Positions 1 through 9,369 of a DNA stretch of 64,000 nucleotides are shown here, one piece after another. Under the pieces are notes generated by a model that saw only the letters and a list, made by a program, of their open reading frames with translations, was not told the DNA's origin and searched no databases. Source of the stretch: Mycolicibacterium chlorophenolicum (GTDB taxonomy: Bacteria > Actinomycetota > Actinomycetes > Mycobacteriales > Mycobacteriaceae). Position numbers and translations under genes: made by a program. Numbering within the stretch: position 1 is the first letter of the stretch; every line of letters starts with the position of its first letter. The stretch lies in assembly GCF_001044235.1 (NCBI RefSeq), contig NZ_JYNL01000064.1:214981-278980 (forward strand). The letters are read 5' to 3'.

Positions 1-100
1 AACAGCGTCAACGCTCCGATGATGACGGCGATCGCGGCGTGGCCACCAGCCGGCTGCTGCCCGTCGCGATCGCCGTCATCATCGGAGCGTTGACGCTGTT
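1..100. repeat. 36-bp perfect inverted repeat at the window edge
   Basis: Bases 1-36 are the exact reverse complement of bases 65-100, separated by a 28-base spacer (37-64). The right arm is authentic coding sequence of an emb gene (VAIAVIIGALTL). The left arm read in the same frame gives a hydrophilic, charged string unlike the membrane segment expected there. This is the pattern of a fold-back chimera at a contig end rather than a biological repeat. The true emb sequence therefore probably starts only at about base 37. Confidence 0.85.
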
Positions 101-2057
101 CTCCGGCCCCACCGGCATCGCCGCGGTCGGCGCGCTGCTGGTCGCCATCGGGCCGCTGAAAACCATTGTCGCCGCCCATGTCTCGCGGTTCGGATACTGG
201 GCGCTGCTGGCCCCCATCGCCGCCGCGGGCACGGTCACGATCTTCCTGATCTTCCGCGACCAGACGCTGGCCGCCGAACTGCAGGCCAGCAGCTTCAAGT
301 CCGCCGTCGGCCCGAGCCTGGCCTGGTTCGACGAGCACATCCGCTACTCGCGGCTGTTCACCACCAGCCCCGACGGCTCGGTGGCACGCCGGTTCGCGGT
401 GCTCACCCTGCTGCTCGCGCTGGCCGTGTCGGTCGCGATGTCGTTGCGCAAGGGCCGCATTCCCGGCACCGCCCTCGGTCCGAGCCGCCGCATCGTCGGC
501 ATCACGATCATCTCGTTCCTGGCGATGATGTTCACCCCGACGAAGTGGACGCACCACTTCGGGGTGTTCGCCGGGCTGGCCGGATCCCTCGGCGCGCTGG
601 CCGCGGTCGCGGTCTCCGCCGCCGCGATGCGCTCACGCCGCAACCGCACCGTGTTCGCCGCGGCCGTGCTGTTCATCGCCGCGCTGTCGTTCGCGACCGT
701 CAACGGCTGGTGGTACGTCTCGAACTTCGGTGTGCCGTGGTCGAATTCGTTCCCCGAGTGGCACTTCGGCTTCACCACGATCCTGCTCGGCTTCTCGGTG
801 CTCGCCCTGCTGGTCGCCGCGTGGCTGCACTTCTCCGGCCGCGACGGCGCCCCGGAGGACGAGCCGCGGCGGTGGCGGGGCATCGGGCGGGCGCCCCTGG
901 CGATCGCGACGTGGGCGCTGGTGATCTTCGAGGTCGGGTCGCTGACCCTGGCGGTGACGGGCCAGTACCCGGCGTGGACGGTCGGCCGCTCCAACCTCGA
1001 AGCCCTGACCGGGAAGACGTGCGGCATGGCCGAGGACGTCATGGTCGAACAGGACCCCAACGCCGGCATCCTGACCCCCGTCGGTGTGCCCGTCCGCGAC
1101 TCGCTGGGCGCGGCGCGGTCAGAAGGCTTCAGCGCCAACGGTATTCCGTCGGACGTCTCCGCCGACCCGGTGATGGAACAACCCGGCTCGGACAACTTCG
1201 CCGACAGCGACAGTGGCGCGGTCACCGGCAGCGAGGCGGGCACCGAGGGCGGCACGACGGCCGCGGCGGGCATCAACGGCTCCCGCGCGCGGCTGCCCTA
1301 CGGCCTCGACTCCGCCCGCGTCCCCGTGCTGGGCAGCTGGCGCAGCGGTATCCAGCAGCCGGCGTTCCTGCGGTCGGCCTGGTATCAGCTGCCCGCCGGC
1401 TGGAGCGAGGGCGACCGCTCCGACTCGCTGCTGGTGGTCTCCGCGGCGGGCCGGTTCGACCCGAGCGACGTCGCGGTGCAGTGGGCCACCACCGGTGACG
1501 ACCCGGCCGGCAGCATCGGCTTCGCCGACGTCGGCGCTTCCCCGGCGTGGCGGAACCTGCGCGCGCCGCTCAGCGCGATCCCCGCCGACGCCACCCGGGT
1601 GCGCTTGGTCGCGACCGACGACGACCTGAGCCCGTCGCACTGGATCGCGCTGACCCCGCCCCGCATTCCGCAGCTGCGCACCCTGCAGGACGTCGTGGGG
1701 TCCTCGGATCCGGTGCTGCTGGACTGGCTGGTCGGGCTGGCGTTCCCGTGCCAGCGCCCGTTCGGGCACCGCAACGGCGTCGTCGAGGTGCCCAAGTGGC
1801 GGATCATGCCCGACCGCTTCGGCGCCGAGGCCAACTCACCGGTGATGGACTACCTCGGCGGCGGACCGCTCGGCATCACCGAGCTCCTGCTGCGCGCCAC
1901 CACGGTGCCGACCTACCTGAAGTACGACTGGTTCCGCGACTGGGGTGCCCTGCAGCAGCTCACGCCGTACTACCCCGGCGCCGAGGCCGCCCGTCTCGAT
2001 CTCGGTTCGGCAACGCGTAGCGGTCTGTGGAGCCCGGCGCCGCTGCGGCTGAGCTAG
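39..2057 (+). CDS. embC: Arabinosyltransferase C, C-terminal part (truncated by window edge)
   Basis: This is the C-terminal ~672 residues of an Emb GT-C arabinosyltransferase, which adds arabinofuranose from decaprenylphosphoryl-arabinose to lipoarabinomannan. The N-terminal ~400 residues, including the DDX catalytic motif, are missing: the segment RDQTLAAEL lies near residue 74 here but its EmbA counterpart lies near residue 457. Several membrane helices are followed by the periplasmic carbohydrate-binding region ending at WRDWG-like FRDWGALQQL. It is called EmbC because it directly precedes embA and embB in the conserved embC-embA-embB order. The GTG at 39 is only the first available codon after the inverted-repeat artefact, not a real start. 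Confidence 0.9.
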   Translation: MATSRLLPVAIAVIIGALTLFSGPTGIAAVGALLVAIGPLKTIVAAHVSRFGYWALLAPIAAAGTVTIFLIFRDQTLAAELQASSFKSAVGPSLAWFDEHIRYSRLFTTSPDGSVARRFAVLTLLLALAVSVAMSLRKGRIPGTALGPSRRIVGITIISFLAMMFTPTKWTHHFGVFAGLAGSLGALAAVAVSAAAMRSRRNRTVFAAAVLFIAALSFATVNGWWYVSNFGVPWSNSFPEWHFGFTTILLGFSVLALLVAAWLHFSGRDGAPEDEPRRWRGIGRAPLAIATWALVIFEVGSLTLAVTGQYPAWTVGRSNLEALTGKTCGMAEDVMVEQDPNAGILTPVGVPVRDSLGAARSEGFSANGIPSDVSADPVMEQPGSDNFADSDSGAVTGSEAGTEGGTTAAAGINGSRARLPYGLDSARVPVLGSWRSGIQQPAFLRSAWYQLPAGWSEGDRSDSLLVVSAAGRFDPSDVAVQWATTGDDPAGSIGFADVGASPAWRNLRAPLSAIPADATRVRLVATDDDLSPSHWIALTPPRIPQLRTLQDVVGSSDPVLLDWLVGLAFPCQRPFGHRNGVVEVPKWRIMPDRFGAEANSPVMDYLGGGPLGITELLLRATTVPTYLKYDWFRDWGALQQLTPYYPGAEAARLDLGSATRSGLWSPAPLRLS

Positions 2058-2078
2058 ACCCGTCTACCATCGAGCCTC

Positions 2079-5000
2079 GTGCCTGCCCGCAGTTCCCGTC
2101 TCGTCGCGATCGCCGCGGGCACTCTGGGGATCCTGGGAATCATCCTGTGCGCGCTGGCGCCGCTGCTGCCCGTGCGGCAGAGCACCGCCACCATCCTGTG
2201 GCCGCAGTCGGCCAACCCCGACGGCAACGTCAGCAGCATCACCGCGCCGCTGGTGTCGGGCGCCCCGAAGTCACTCGACGTCACGATCCCCTGCACCGCG
2301 GTGGCGAGCCTGCCCGCCGACGGCGGGCTGGTGTTCTCGACGATCCCGGCCAACGGGATCGACGCCGGGCGCAACGGACTGTTCGTGCGCGCCAACGCCG
2401 ACGTCGTCTACGTCGCGTTCCGTGACACCGTCGCCGCGGTCGCGCCCCGCCCCGCGGTGAACGCCGGCGCCTGCAGCGCACTGCGGCTGTGGGCCAATGT
2501 CGGCGCGGTCGGCGCCGACTTCGTCGGGATCCCCGGCGCCGCCGGCACGCTCGGCCTGGACAAGCGGCCCCAGGTGGCCGGGGTGTTCACCGATCTGCGG
2601 GTGCCGATGGATGCGGGCCTGAACGCGCGCATCGACGTCGACACCCGCTTCATCACCACACCGACGGCACTGAAGACCCTCGTGATGGCGCTCGGCGTGC
2701 TGTGCGTGATCGGGTCGATCGTGGCGCTGGCCCTGCTGGACCGGGTGTCGGGGCGGCGGCCGCCCCGGCAGCGCCGCCGGGCCGGGTGGGCGACCTGGAT
2801 CGCCGACGCCGGTGTGATCGGCGGCCTGCTGATCTGGCACATCGTCGGCGCGCAGTCCTCCGACGACGGCTACAACCTGACGATCGCGCGGGTGTCCGGC
2901 GAGGCCGGCTACAGCGTCAACTACTTCCGCTACTTCGGTGCCTCCGAGGCGCCATTCGACTGGTACCAGAGCGTGCTCGCCCACCTCGCATCGATCAGCA
3001 CCGCCGGGGTCTGGATGCGGCTGCCCGCCACCGCCGCGGGCATCGCGACATGGTTGATCCTGTCCCGGTGCGTGCTGCCGCGGCTGGGCCGGCGGGTGGC
3101 CGCCAACAAGGTCGCCGTGTGGACCGCCGGCGTGGTGTTCCTGGCCGCGTGGCTGCCCTTCAACAACGGGCTGCGTCCCGAACCGCTGATCGCGTTCGCG
3201 GTGGTCGCGGTGTGGATGCTGGTCGAGTCGACGCTGGGGACGCGGCGGCTCTGGCCCACCGCCGTCGCGATCGTGATCGCGATGTTCTCGGTCACGCTGG
3301 CGCCGCAGGGCCTCGTCGCGCTGGCACCGCTGCTGGTCGGCGCCCGCGGGATCACCCGCATCGTCTCCGCCCGCCGTCGCGTCGACGGACGGGCGGCCTC
3401 GCTGCTGCCGCTGGTGGCCGCGCTGTCGTTGGTGTCGGTCATCGTGTTCCGCGACCAGACGCTGGCCACGGTCGCCGAATCGGTGCGCATCAAGTACGTC
3501 GTCGGGCCGACCATCCCCTGGTACCAGGAGTTCCTGCGGTACTACTTCCTGACCGTCGAGGACAGCGTGGACGGCTCGCTGACCCGCCGCTTCGCGGTGC
3601 TGGTCCTGCTGCTGTGCCTGTTCGGCCTGATCATGGTGCTGCTGCGGCGCGGCCGCGTGCCCGGCGCCATCAGCGGCCCGGTGTGGCGGCTGGCCGGCAC
3701 CACCGCGATCGGCCTGCTGCTGCTGACGCTGACCCCCACGAAGTGGGCGGTGCAGTTCGGCGCCTTCGCGGGGCTCGCGGGTGCGCTGGGCGGGGTCACC
3801 GCGTTCGCGTTCGCCCGGGTAGGTCTGCACAGCCGCCGCAACCTGGCGCTGTACGTGACCGCGCTGCTGTTCGTGCTGGCCTGGGCGACCTCCGGCATCA
3901 ACGGCTGGTTCTACGTCGGCAACTACGGGGTGCCGTGGTTCGACAAGCAGCCGGTGATCGCCCACTTCCCGGTGACGACGATCTTCCTGGTGCTGGCCAT
4001 CGCGTGCGGCCTGCTCGCCGGCTGGCTGCACTTCCGGATGGACTACGCCGGCCACACCGAGGTCGCCGACACCGGCCGCAACCGCGCGATCGCCTCCACC
4101 CCGCTGCTCGTCGTCGCCACGATCATGGTGGTGCTCGAGCTGGGCTCGCTGCTCAAGGCGACCGTCGGCCGCTACCCCGTCTACACCACCGGGGCCGCCA
4201 ACATCTCGGCGCTGCGCTCCGGCCTGTCCGACGACAGCTGCGCGATGGCCGACGACGTCCTCGTCGAAGCCGACACCAACGCCGGCATGCTGGAGCCGGT
4301 CCCCGGTCAGCGCTGGGGTAAGTACGGCCCGCTCGGCGGCGAGAACCCGGTCGGGTTCACCCCCAACGGCATCAGCGATACCCTCGAGCCGGCCGAACCG
4401 GTCGCCGCGAATCCCGGCACCGTGAACTCCGACGGCCCGGTCGACAAGCCGAACATCGGCGTCGGCTTCGCGGCGGGCACCGGCGGCGGCTACGGCCCCG
4501 AGGGCGTGAACGGATCTCGGGTGTTCCTGCCGTTCGGCCTGGATCCCAAGCGCACGCCGGTGATGGGCAGCTACGACGAGAACCAGCAGGCCGCCAAGGC
4601 CACCTCGGCCTGGTACCAGCTGCCGCCACGCACCCCGGACCGGCCGCTGGTGACCGTCGCCGCCGCCGGCGCCATCTGGTACTACGAGGAGGACGGCTCG
4701 TTCAACTACGGCCAGTCCCTCAAGCTGCAGTGGGGCGTGCACCGGCCAGACGGGTCCTACCAGGCCCTCAATGAGGTCTATCCGATCGACATCTTCCAGC
4801 AGAAGGCGTGGCGCAACCTGCGCTTCCCGCTGACCACGGCGCCGCCGGAGGCCAACGTCGCGCGCATCGTCGCCGACGACCCGAACCTGTCCGAGGACCA
4901 GTGGTTCGGGTTCACCCCGCCGCGGGTGCCGGTGCTGCAGACCGCCGAGCAGTTCCTCGGCTCCGACACCCCGGTGTTGATGGACATCGCCACCGCCGCC

Positions 5001-5330
5001 AACTTCCCGTGCCAGCGGCCGTTCGCCGAACACCTGGGTATCGCCGAACTGCCGCAGTACCGGATCATCCCGAACTTCAAGCAGATGGTGGCGTCGTCGA
5101 ACCAGTGGCAGTCGGCCCAGGACGGCGGGCCGTTCCTTTTCATCCAGGCGCTGCTGCGCACCGCGACGATCCCGACGTACCTGAACGGCGACTGGTACCG
5201 CGACTGGGGATCGCTGGAGCGCTATATCCGCGTGGTGCCGCGTGACCAGGCGCCCGACGCCGTCGTCGAGGAAGGATCGACCCGCGTGTTCGGCTGGAAT
5301 CGCGGCGGACCGATCAGGGCCCTGCCGTGA
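2079..5330 (+). CDS. embA: Arabinosyltransferase A
   Basis: This 1083-residue GT-C integral membrane arabinosyltransferase forms the EmbA-EmbB complex that builds the arabinan hexa-arabinofuranoside branches of arabinogalactan from decaprenylphosphoryl-arabinose. The GTG start gives an N-terminal membrane anchor; the catalytic DDX motif is SSDDGYN (D262-D263), followed by about a dozen helices and a long periplasmic C-terminal domain ending PGPIRALP-like GGPIRALP, which is typical of EmbA. It starts 21 bases after embC and its stop overlaps the embB start as GTGA, so translation is coupled. Length agrees with mycobacterial EmbA (about 1090). Confidence 0.95.
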   Translation: MPARSSRLVAIAAGTLGILGIILCALAPLLPVRQSTATILWPQSANPDGNVSSITAPLVSGAPKSLDVTIPCTAVASLPADGGLVFSTIPANGIDAGRNGLFVRANADVVYVAFRDTVAAVAPRPAVNAGACSALRLWANVGAVGADFVGIPGAAGTLGLDKRPQVAGVFTDLRVPMDAGLNARIDVDTRFITTPTALKTLVMALGVLCVIGSIVALALLDRVSGRRPPRQRRRAGWATWIADAGVIGGLLIWHIVGAQSSDDGYNLTIARVSGEAGYSVNYFRYFGASEAPFDWYQSVLAHLASISTAGVWMRLPATAAGIATWLILSRCVLPRLGRRVAANKVAVWTAGVVFLAAWLPFNNGLRPEPLIAFAVVAVWMLVESTLGTRRLWPTAVAIVIAMFSVTLAPQGLVALAPLLVGARGITRIVSARRRVDGRAASLLPLVAALSLVSVIVFRDQTLATVAESVRIKYVVGPTIPWYQEFLRYYFLTVEDSVDGSLTRRFAVLVLLLCLFGLIMVLLRRGRVPGAISGPVWRLAGTTAIGLLLLTLTPTKWAVQFGAFAGLAGALGGVTAFAFARVGLHSRRNLALYVTALLFVLAWATSGINGWFYVGNYGVPWFDKQPVIAHFPVTTIFLVLAIACGLLAGWLHFRMDYAGHTEVADTGRNRAIASTPLLVVATIMVVLELGSLLKATVGRYPVYTTGAANISALRSGLSDDSCAMADDVLVEADTNAGMLEPVPGQRWGKYGPLGGENPVGFTPNGISDTLEPAEPVAANPGTVNSDGPVDKPNIGVGFAAGTGGGYGPEGVNGSRVFLPFGLDPKRTPVMGSYDENQQAAKATSAWYQLPPRTPDRPLVTVAAAGAIWYYEEDGSFNYGQSLKLQWGVHRPDGSYQALNEVYPIDIFQQKAWRNLRFPLTTAPPEANVARIVADDPNLSEDQWFGFTPPRVPVLQTAEQFLGSDTPVLMDIATAANFPCQRPFAEHLGIAELPQYRIIPNFKQMVASSNQWQSAQDGGPFLFIQALLRTATIPTYLNGDWYRDWGSLERYIRVVPRDQAPDAVVEEGSTRVFGWNRGGPIRALP

Positions 5331-8300
5331 ACGACGTGAAGATGGCGCGCTGGGTCGCGACGATCGCCGGTCTGCTGGGCTTCGTGCTGGCGGTGGCCAC
5401 CCCGCTGCTGCCCGTCACGCAGACCACGGCGACGCTGAACTGGCCCCAGCAGGGCCGGTTCGAGAACGTCACCGCGCCGCTGATCTCGCAGGCCCCCGTC
5501 ACGCTGAACGCCTCGATCCCGTGCGCGGTGGTGCGCGGCATGCCCGCCAAGGGCGGCCTGCTGCTGGGCACCGCACCCGCCCAGGGCCGCGACGCCGCGC
5601 TGAACGCGATGCTGGTCAACGTCACCTCCTCGCGGGTCGACGTGATCGTGCGCAACGTCGTGGTGGCCTCGGTGAACCGCGACCGCGTCGCCGGGCCCGG
5701 CTGCCAGCGCCTGGACATCACGTCCTCGCACGACGGCACCTTCGCCGACTTCGTCGGCCTCCGGCAGGCCGATGGCTCCCCGCAGCGCAGCGGATACGCC
5801 GACCCGAACCTGCGGCCCGCGATCGTCGGCGTGTTCACCGACCTCGTCGGGCCCGCACCCCCCGGGCTGACGTTCTCGGCGACCATCGACACCCGCTTCA
5901 CCAGCCATCCCAGCGCGCTCAAGCTCGCCGCGATGCTGCTGGCGATCGTGTCGACGGTGATCGCGCTGCTCGCGCTGTGGCGGCTGGACCGCCTCGACGG
6001 GCACCGCATGCACCGGCTGATCCCCGAGCGGTGGCGCACCGTCAGCGCCGTCGACGGCGTCGTGGTCGGCGGCTTCGCCCTCTGGTACGTGATCGGTGCC
6101 AACAGCAGCGACGACGGCTACATCCTGGCGATGGCCCGGGTCGCCGACCACGCCGGCTACATGTCGAACTACTTCCGCTGGTTCGGCAGCCCCGAGGATC
6201 CGTTCGGCTGGTACTACAACGTGCTGGCGCTGATGACCCACGTCAGCGACGCCAGCATCTGGATCCGGCTACCCGACCTGATCTGCGCGCTGCTGTGCTG
6301 GCTGCTGCTGTCCCGCGAAGTGCTGCCGCGCCTGGGCCCCGCCGTGTCGGGCAGCCGGGCGGCGATGTGGGCGGCCGGCTTCGTGCTGCTGGCCGCGTGG
6401 ATGCCGTTCAACAACGGGCTGCGCCCCGAGGGCCAGATCGCCACCGGCGCGCTGGTGACCTACGTGCTGATCGAGCGGGCCATCACCTCCGGCAGGCTGA
6501 CCCCGGCCGCGCTGGCCATCACCACCGCGGCGTTCACCCTCGGTATCCAGCCGACCGGCCTGATCGCGGTGGCCGCGCTGGTCGCCGGCGGCCGGCCGAT
6601 CCTGCGCATCCTGATGCGGCGCCGCGCGCTGGTCGGCACCTGGCCGCTGGTGGCGCCGCTGCTGGCGGCCGGCACCGTGGTGCTGACCGTCGTGTTCGCC
6701 GATCAGACATTGGCAACGGTGTTGGAAGCCACCAGGATTCGCACCGCGATCGGGCCCAGCCAGGAGTGGTACACCGAGAACCTGCGGTACTACTACCTGA
6801 TCCTGCCGACCACCGACGCCGCGATCTCGCGGCGGGTGGCGTTCCTGTTCACCGCGATGTGCCTGTTCCCGTCGCTGTTCATGATGTTGCGCCGCAAGCG
6901 CGTTCCCGGCGTGGCCCGCGGGCCGGCGTGGCGGCTGATGGGCGTGATCTTCGCGACGATCTTCTTCCTGATGTTCACCCCCACCAAGTGGATCCACCAC
7001 TTCGGGTTGTTCGCCGCGGTGGGCGGCGCGATGGCGGCGCTGGCCACGGTCATGGTGTCGCCGGTGGTGCTGCGTTCGGCGCGCAACCGGATGACGTTCC
7101 TGGCGCTGGTGTTCTTCGTGCTGGCGCTGTGCTTCGCGTCCACCAACGGCTGGTGGTACGTCTCGAATTTCGGTGCGCCGTTCAACAATTCGGTGCCGCA
7201 GTTGGGCGGAGTGAGCGTCAGCACGGTGTTCTTCGTGCTGTTCGTGCTGACCGCGCTGTGGGCGTTCTGGCTGCACGTGCGGCCGCGCCGCGAACCGCGC
7301 CTGGTGCGGGTGCTGACCACGGCGCCGATCCCGATCGCCGCGGGCTTCATGGTGTTCGTGTTCATCGCGTCGATGGCGATCGGCGTGGTGCGCCAGTACC
7401 CGACCTACTCCAACGGGTGGGCCAACGTGCGGGCCTTCGCCGGCGGCTGCGGACTCGCCGACGACGTTCTGGTGGAACCGGATTCGAACGCCGGATTCCT
7501 GCAGCCGATGCCCGGCGACTACGGTCCGCTGGGCCCGCTGGGCGGCGCGACGCCGACGGGCTTCTCCCCCAACGGGGTTCCGGAGAAGATCATCGCCGAG
7601 GCGATTCGGATCACCAATCCGCAGCCGGGCACCGACTACGACTGGAACCGGCCCGTCAAGCTGTCCCGGCCCGGGGTGAACGGGTCGACGGTGCCCCTGC
7701 CCTACGGCCTGGACCCCGCGAAGGTTCCGGTCGCCGGTTCGTATTCGACTGCGGCGCAACAGGAGAGCAAGCTCGCCTCGGCGTGGTACGCGCTGCCCGC
7801 CCCCGACGACGCACACCCGCTGGTGGTCATCACCGCGGCCGGGACCATCGCCGGCACCAGCGTCGCCGAGGGCCTCTCGTCGGGTCAGACCGTGGAACTC
7901 GAGTACGCCACCCGCGGTCCCGACGGTGCGCCCGTACCTGCCGGCCGGGTCCAGCCCTACGACATCGGCCCCACGCCGTCGTGGCGCAACCTGCGCTACC
8001 CGCGCGAGCAGATTCCCGCCGACGCGGTCGCGGTCCGGGTGATCGCGGAGGACCTGTCGCTGGGCCAGGGCGACTGGGTCGCGGTCACCCCGCCCCGGGT
8101 GCCCGAGGTGCGCTCGGTGCAGGAGTACGTCGGCTCCAGCCAGCCGGTGCTGATGGACTGGGCGGTCGGCCTCGCGTTCCCGTGCCAGCAGCCGATGCTG
8201 CACGCCAACGGCGTCACCGACATCCCGAAGTTCCGCATCTCGCCGGATTACTACGCCAAGCTGCAGAGCACCGACACCTGGCAGGACGGCAAGAACGGTG

Positions 8301-8494
8301 GCCTGCTCGGGATCACGGATCTTCTGTTGCGCGCCTCGGTGATGTCGACCTACCTGTCACACGACTGGGGCCAGGACTGGGGATCGCTGCGCCGCTTCGA
8401 CACCATCGTCGACGCGCAACCCGCGCAGATCGACCTCGGGGAGAGCACCCACTCGGGTCTGTGGACACCCGGGCCCATGCGCATCGAGCCGTGA
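5327..8494 (+). CDS. embB: Arabinosyltransferase B (ethambutol target)
   Basis: This 1055-residue partner of EmbA in arabinogalactan arabinan synthesis is the principal ethambutol target. The catalytic DDX motif is SSDDGYI with D262-D263. The resistance-determining stretch ILAMARVADHAGYM follows; Met279 corresponds to Met306 of M. tuberculosis EmbB, and the I-L pair before it is the form found in drug-susceptible species as I recall. The C-terminus has the EmbB-type periplasmic domain with SHDWGQDWGSLRRF. GTG start within the GTGA overlap with embA, and the stop overlaps the next gene the same way. Confidence 0.96.
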   Translation: MNDVKMARWVATIAGLLGFVLAVATPLLPVTQTTATLNWPQQGRFENVTAPLISQAPVTLNASIPCAVVRGMPAKGGLLLGTAPAQGRDAALNAMLVNVTSSRVDVIVRNVVVASVNRDRVAGPGCQRLDITSSHDGTFADFVGLRQADGSPQRSGYADPNLRPAIVGVFTDLVGPAPPGLTFSATIDTRFTSHPSALKLAAMLLAIVSTVIALLALWRLDRLDGHRMHRLIPERWRTVSAVDGVVVGGFALWYVIGANSSDDGYILAMARVADHAGYMSNYFRWFGSPEDPFGWYYNVLALMTHVSDASIWIRLPDLICALLCWLLLSREVLPRLGPAVSGSRAAMWAAGFVLLAAWMPFNNGLRPEGQIATGALVTYVLIERAITSGRLTPAALAITTAAFTLGIQPTGLIAVAALVAGGRPILRILMRRRALVGTWPLVAPLLAAGTVVLTVVFADQTLATVLEATRIRTAIGPSQEWYTENLRYYYLILPTTDAAISRRVAFLFTAMCLFPSLFMMLRRKRVPGVARGPAWRLMGVIFATIFFLMFTPTKWIHHFGLFAAVGGAMAALATVMVSPVVLRSARNRMTFLALVFFVLALCFASTNGWWYVSNFGAPFNNSVPQLGGVSVSTVFFVLFVLTALWAFWLHVRPRREPRLVRVLTTAPIPIAAGFMVFVFIASMAIGVVRQYPTYSNGWANVRAFAGGCGLADDVLVEPDSNAGFLQPMPGDYGPLGPLGGATPTGFSPNGVPEKIIAEAIRITNPQPGTDYDWNRPVKLSRPGVNGSTVPLPYGLDPAKVPVAGSYSTAAQQESKLASAWYALPAPDDAHPLVVITAAGTIAGTSVAEGLSSGQTVELEYATRGPDGAPVPAGRVQPYDIGPTPSWRNLRYPREQIPADAVAVRVIAEDLSLGQGDWVAVTPPRVPEVRSVQEYVGSSQPVLMDWAVGLAFPCQQPMLHANGVTDIPKFRISPDYYAKLQSTDTWQDGKNGGLLGITDLLLRASVMSTYLSHDWGQDWGSLRRFDTIVDAQPAQIDLGESTHSGLWTPGPMRIEP

Positions 8495-9369
8495 CCGGCA
8501 CGACCGCGCTCGGCCGGGCCTCGCTCACGCGGGTGGTCGAACTGCGGGTACAGATGACGACGTCGCTGTTCGGTCAGACCCCCGCGCAGGCCTGGGCCGA
8601 CCACGCCGACCTGCTGGAGCCGCTGTTCTGGGACCGCGCCGCCGACCAGTGGAAGATCGCCATGCAGACCTGGGTGCTGCGGGTGGACGGGCTGACCGTG
8701 CTCGTCGACACCGGCGTCGGCAACGATCGCCACCGGCCGCACTTCGCCCCGCTGCACCAGCTGCAGACCGGCTACCTCGACGCGCTGGCCGACGCGGGCG
8801 TGGCACCCGAGGCGGTGGACGTGGTGATCAACACCCACCTGCACACCGACCACGTCGGGTGGAACACCCGGCTGGTCGATGGGGAGTGGGTCCCGACGTT
8901 CCCCAACGCGCGCTACCTGATGCCCGAGCAGGACTACCGGCATTTCGCGCCCGACGGCGACAGCACCAACGAGGGCATGCGGATCGTGTTCTCCGACAGC
9001 GTGTTACCGGTGGCTGACCAGACCGAGCTCTACTCCGGGGACCACCAGCTCAGCGAGTCGCTGTGGCTGCTGCCCGCCGCAGGCCACACGCCGGGCTCCT
9101 CGGTGGTGTGGCTGGACGCCGAGGCGCCCGCCGTGTTCGTCGGCGATCTGACCCACTGCCCCATCCAGCTGGTGCGTCCCGACGACCCCTGCGCGTTCGA
9201 CGAGGATCCCGCCGCTGCGGCACGCACCCGGCACCGCGTGCTGACCGAGGCCGCCCGCAGGCGCGCCGCCGTCATCCCCGCGCACTACCCGGGCCGCGGC
9301 GGCGCGCGAATCACCGCCGATGACGACGCGTTCGCCGTCGACGACTGGCTCGACCTGCCCGCGATCTAG
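8491..9369 (+). CDS. Metallo-beta-lactamase-fold hydrolase
   Basis: This 292-residue soluble MBL-fold protein carries THLHTDHVGW (HxHxDH), the downstream AAGHTPGS histidine, the GDLTHCP aspartate and the final IPAHYPG histidine, so the complete di-metal site is present. It resembles lactonase/N-acyl-homoserine lactonase-like members, but its substrate is unknown. The GTG at 8491 overlaps the embB stop as GTGA, so it is co-translated with the emb operon. Its stop codon shares the four bases CTAG with the convergent kinase gene. Confidence 0.85.
   Translation: MTGTTALGRASLTRVVELRVQMTTSLFGQTPAQAWADHADLLEPLFWDRAADQWKIAMQTWVLRVDGLTVLVDTGVGNDRHRPHFAPLHQLQTGYLDALADAGVAPEAVDVVINTHLHTDHVGWNTRLVDGEWVPTFPNARYLMPEQDYRHFAPDGDSTNEGMRIVFSDSVLPVADQTELYSGDHQLSESLWLLPAAGHTPGSSVVWLDAEAPAVFVGDLTHCPIQLVRPDDPCAFDEDPAAAARTRHRVLTEAARRRAAVIPAHYPGRGGARITADDDAFAVDDWLDLPAI

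Noticed and set aside
2271..5033. 920-codon open frame antisense to embA
   Set aside because: It is Arg/Gln/Asp-rich low-complexity translation typical of the antisense of high-GC genes, with no domain; embA is clearly the real gene.
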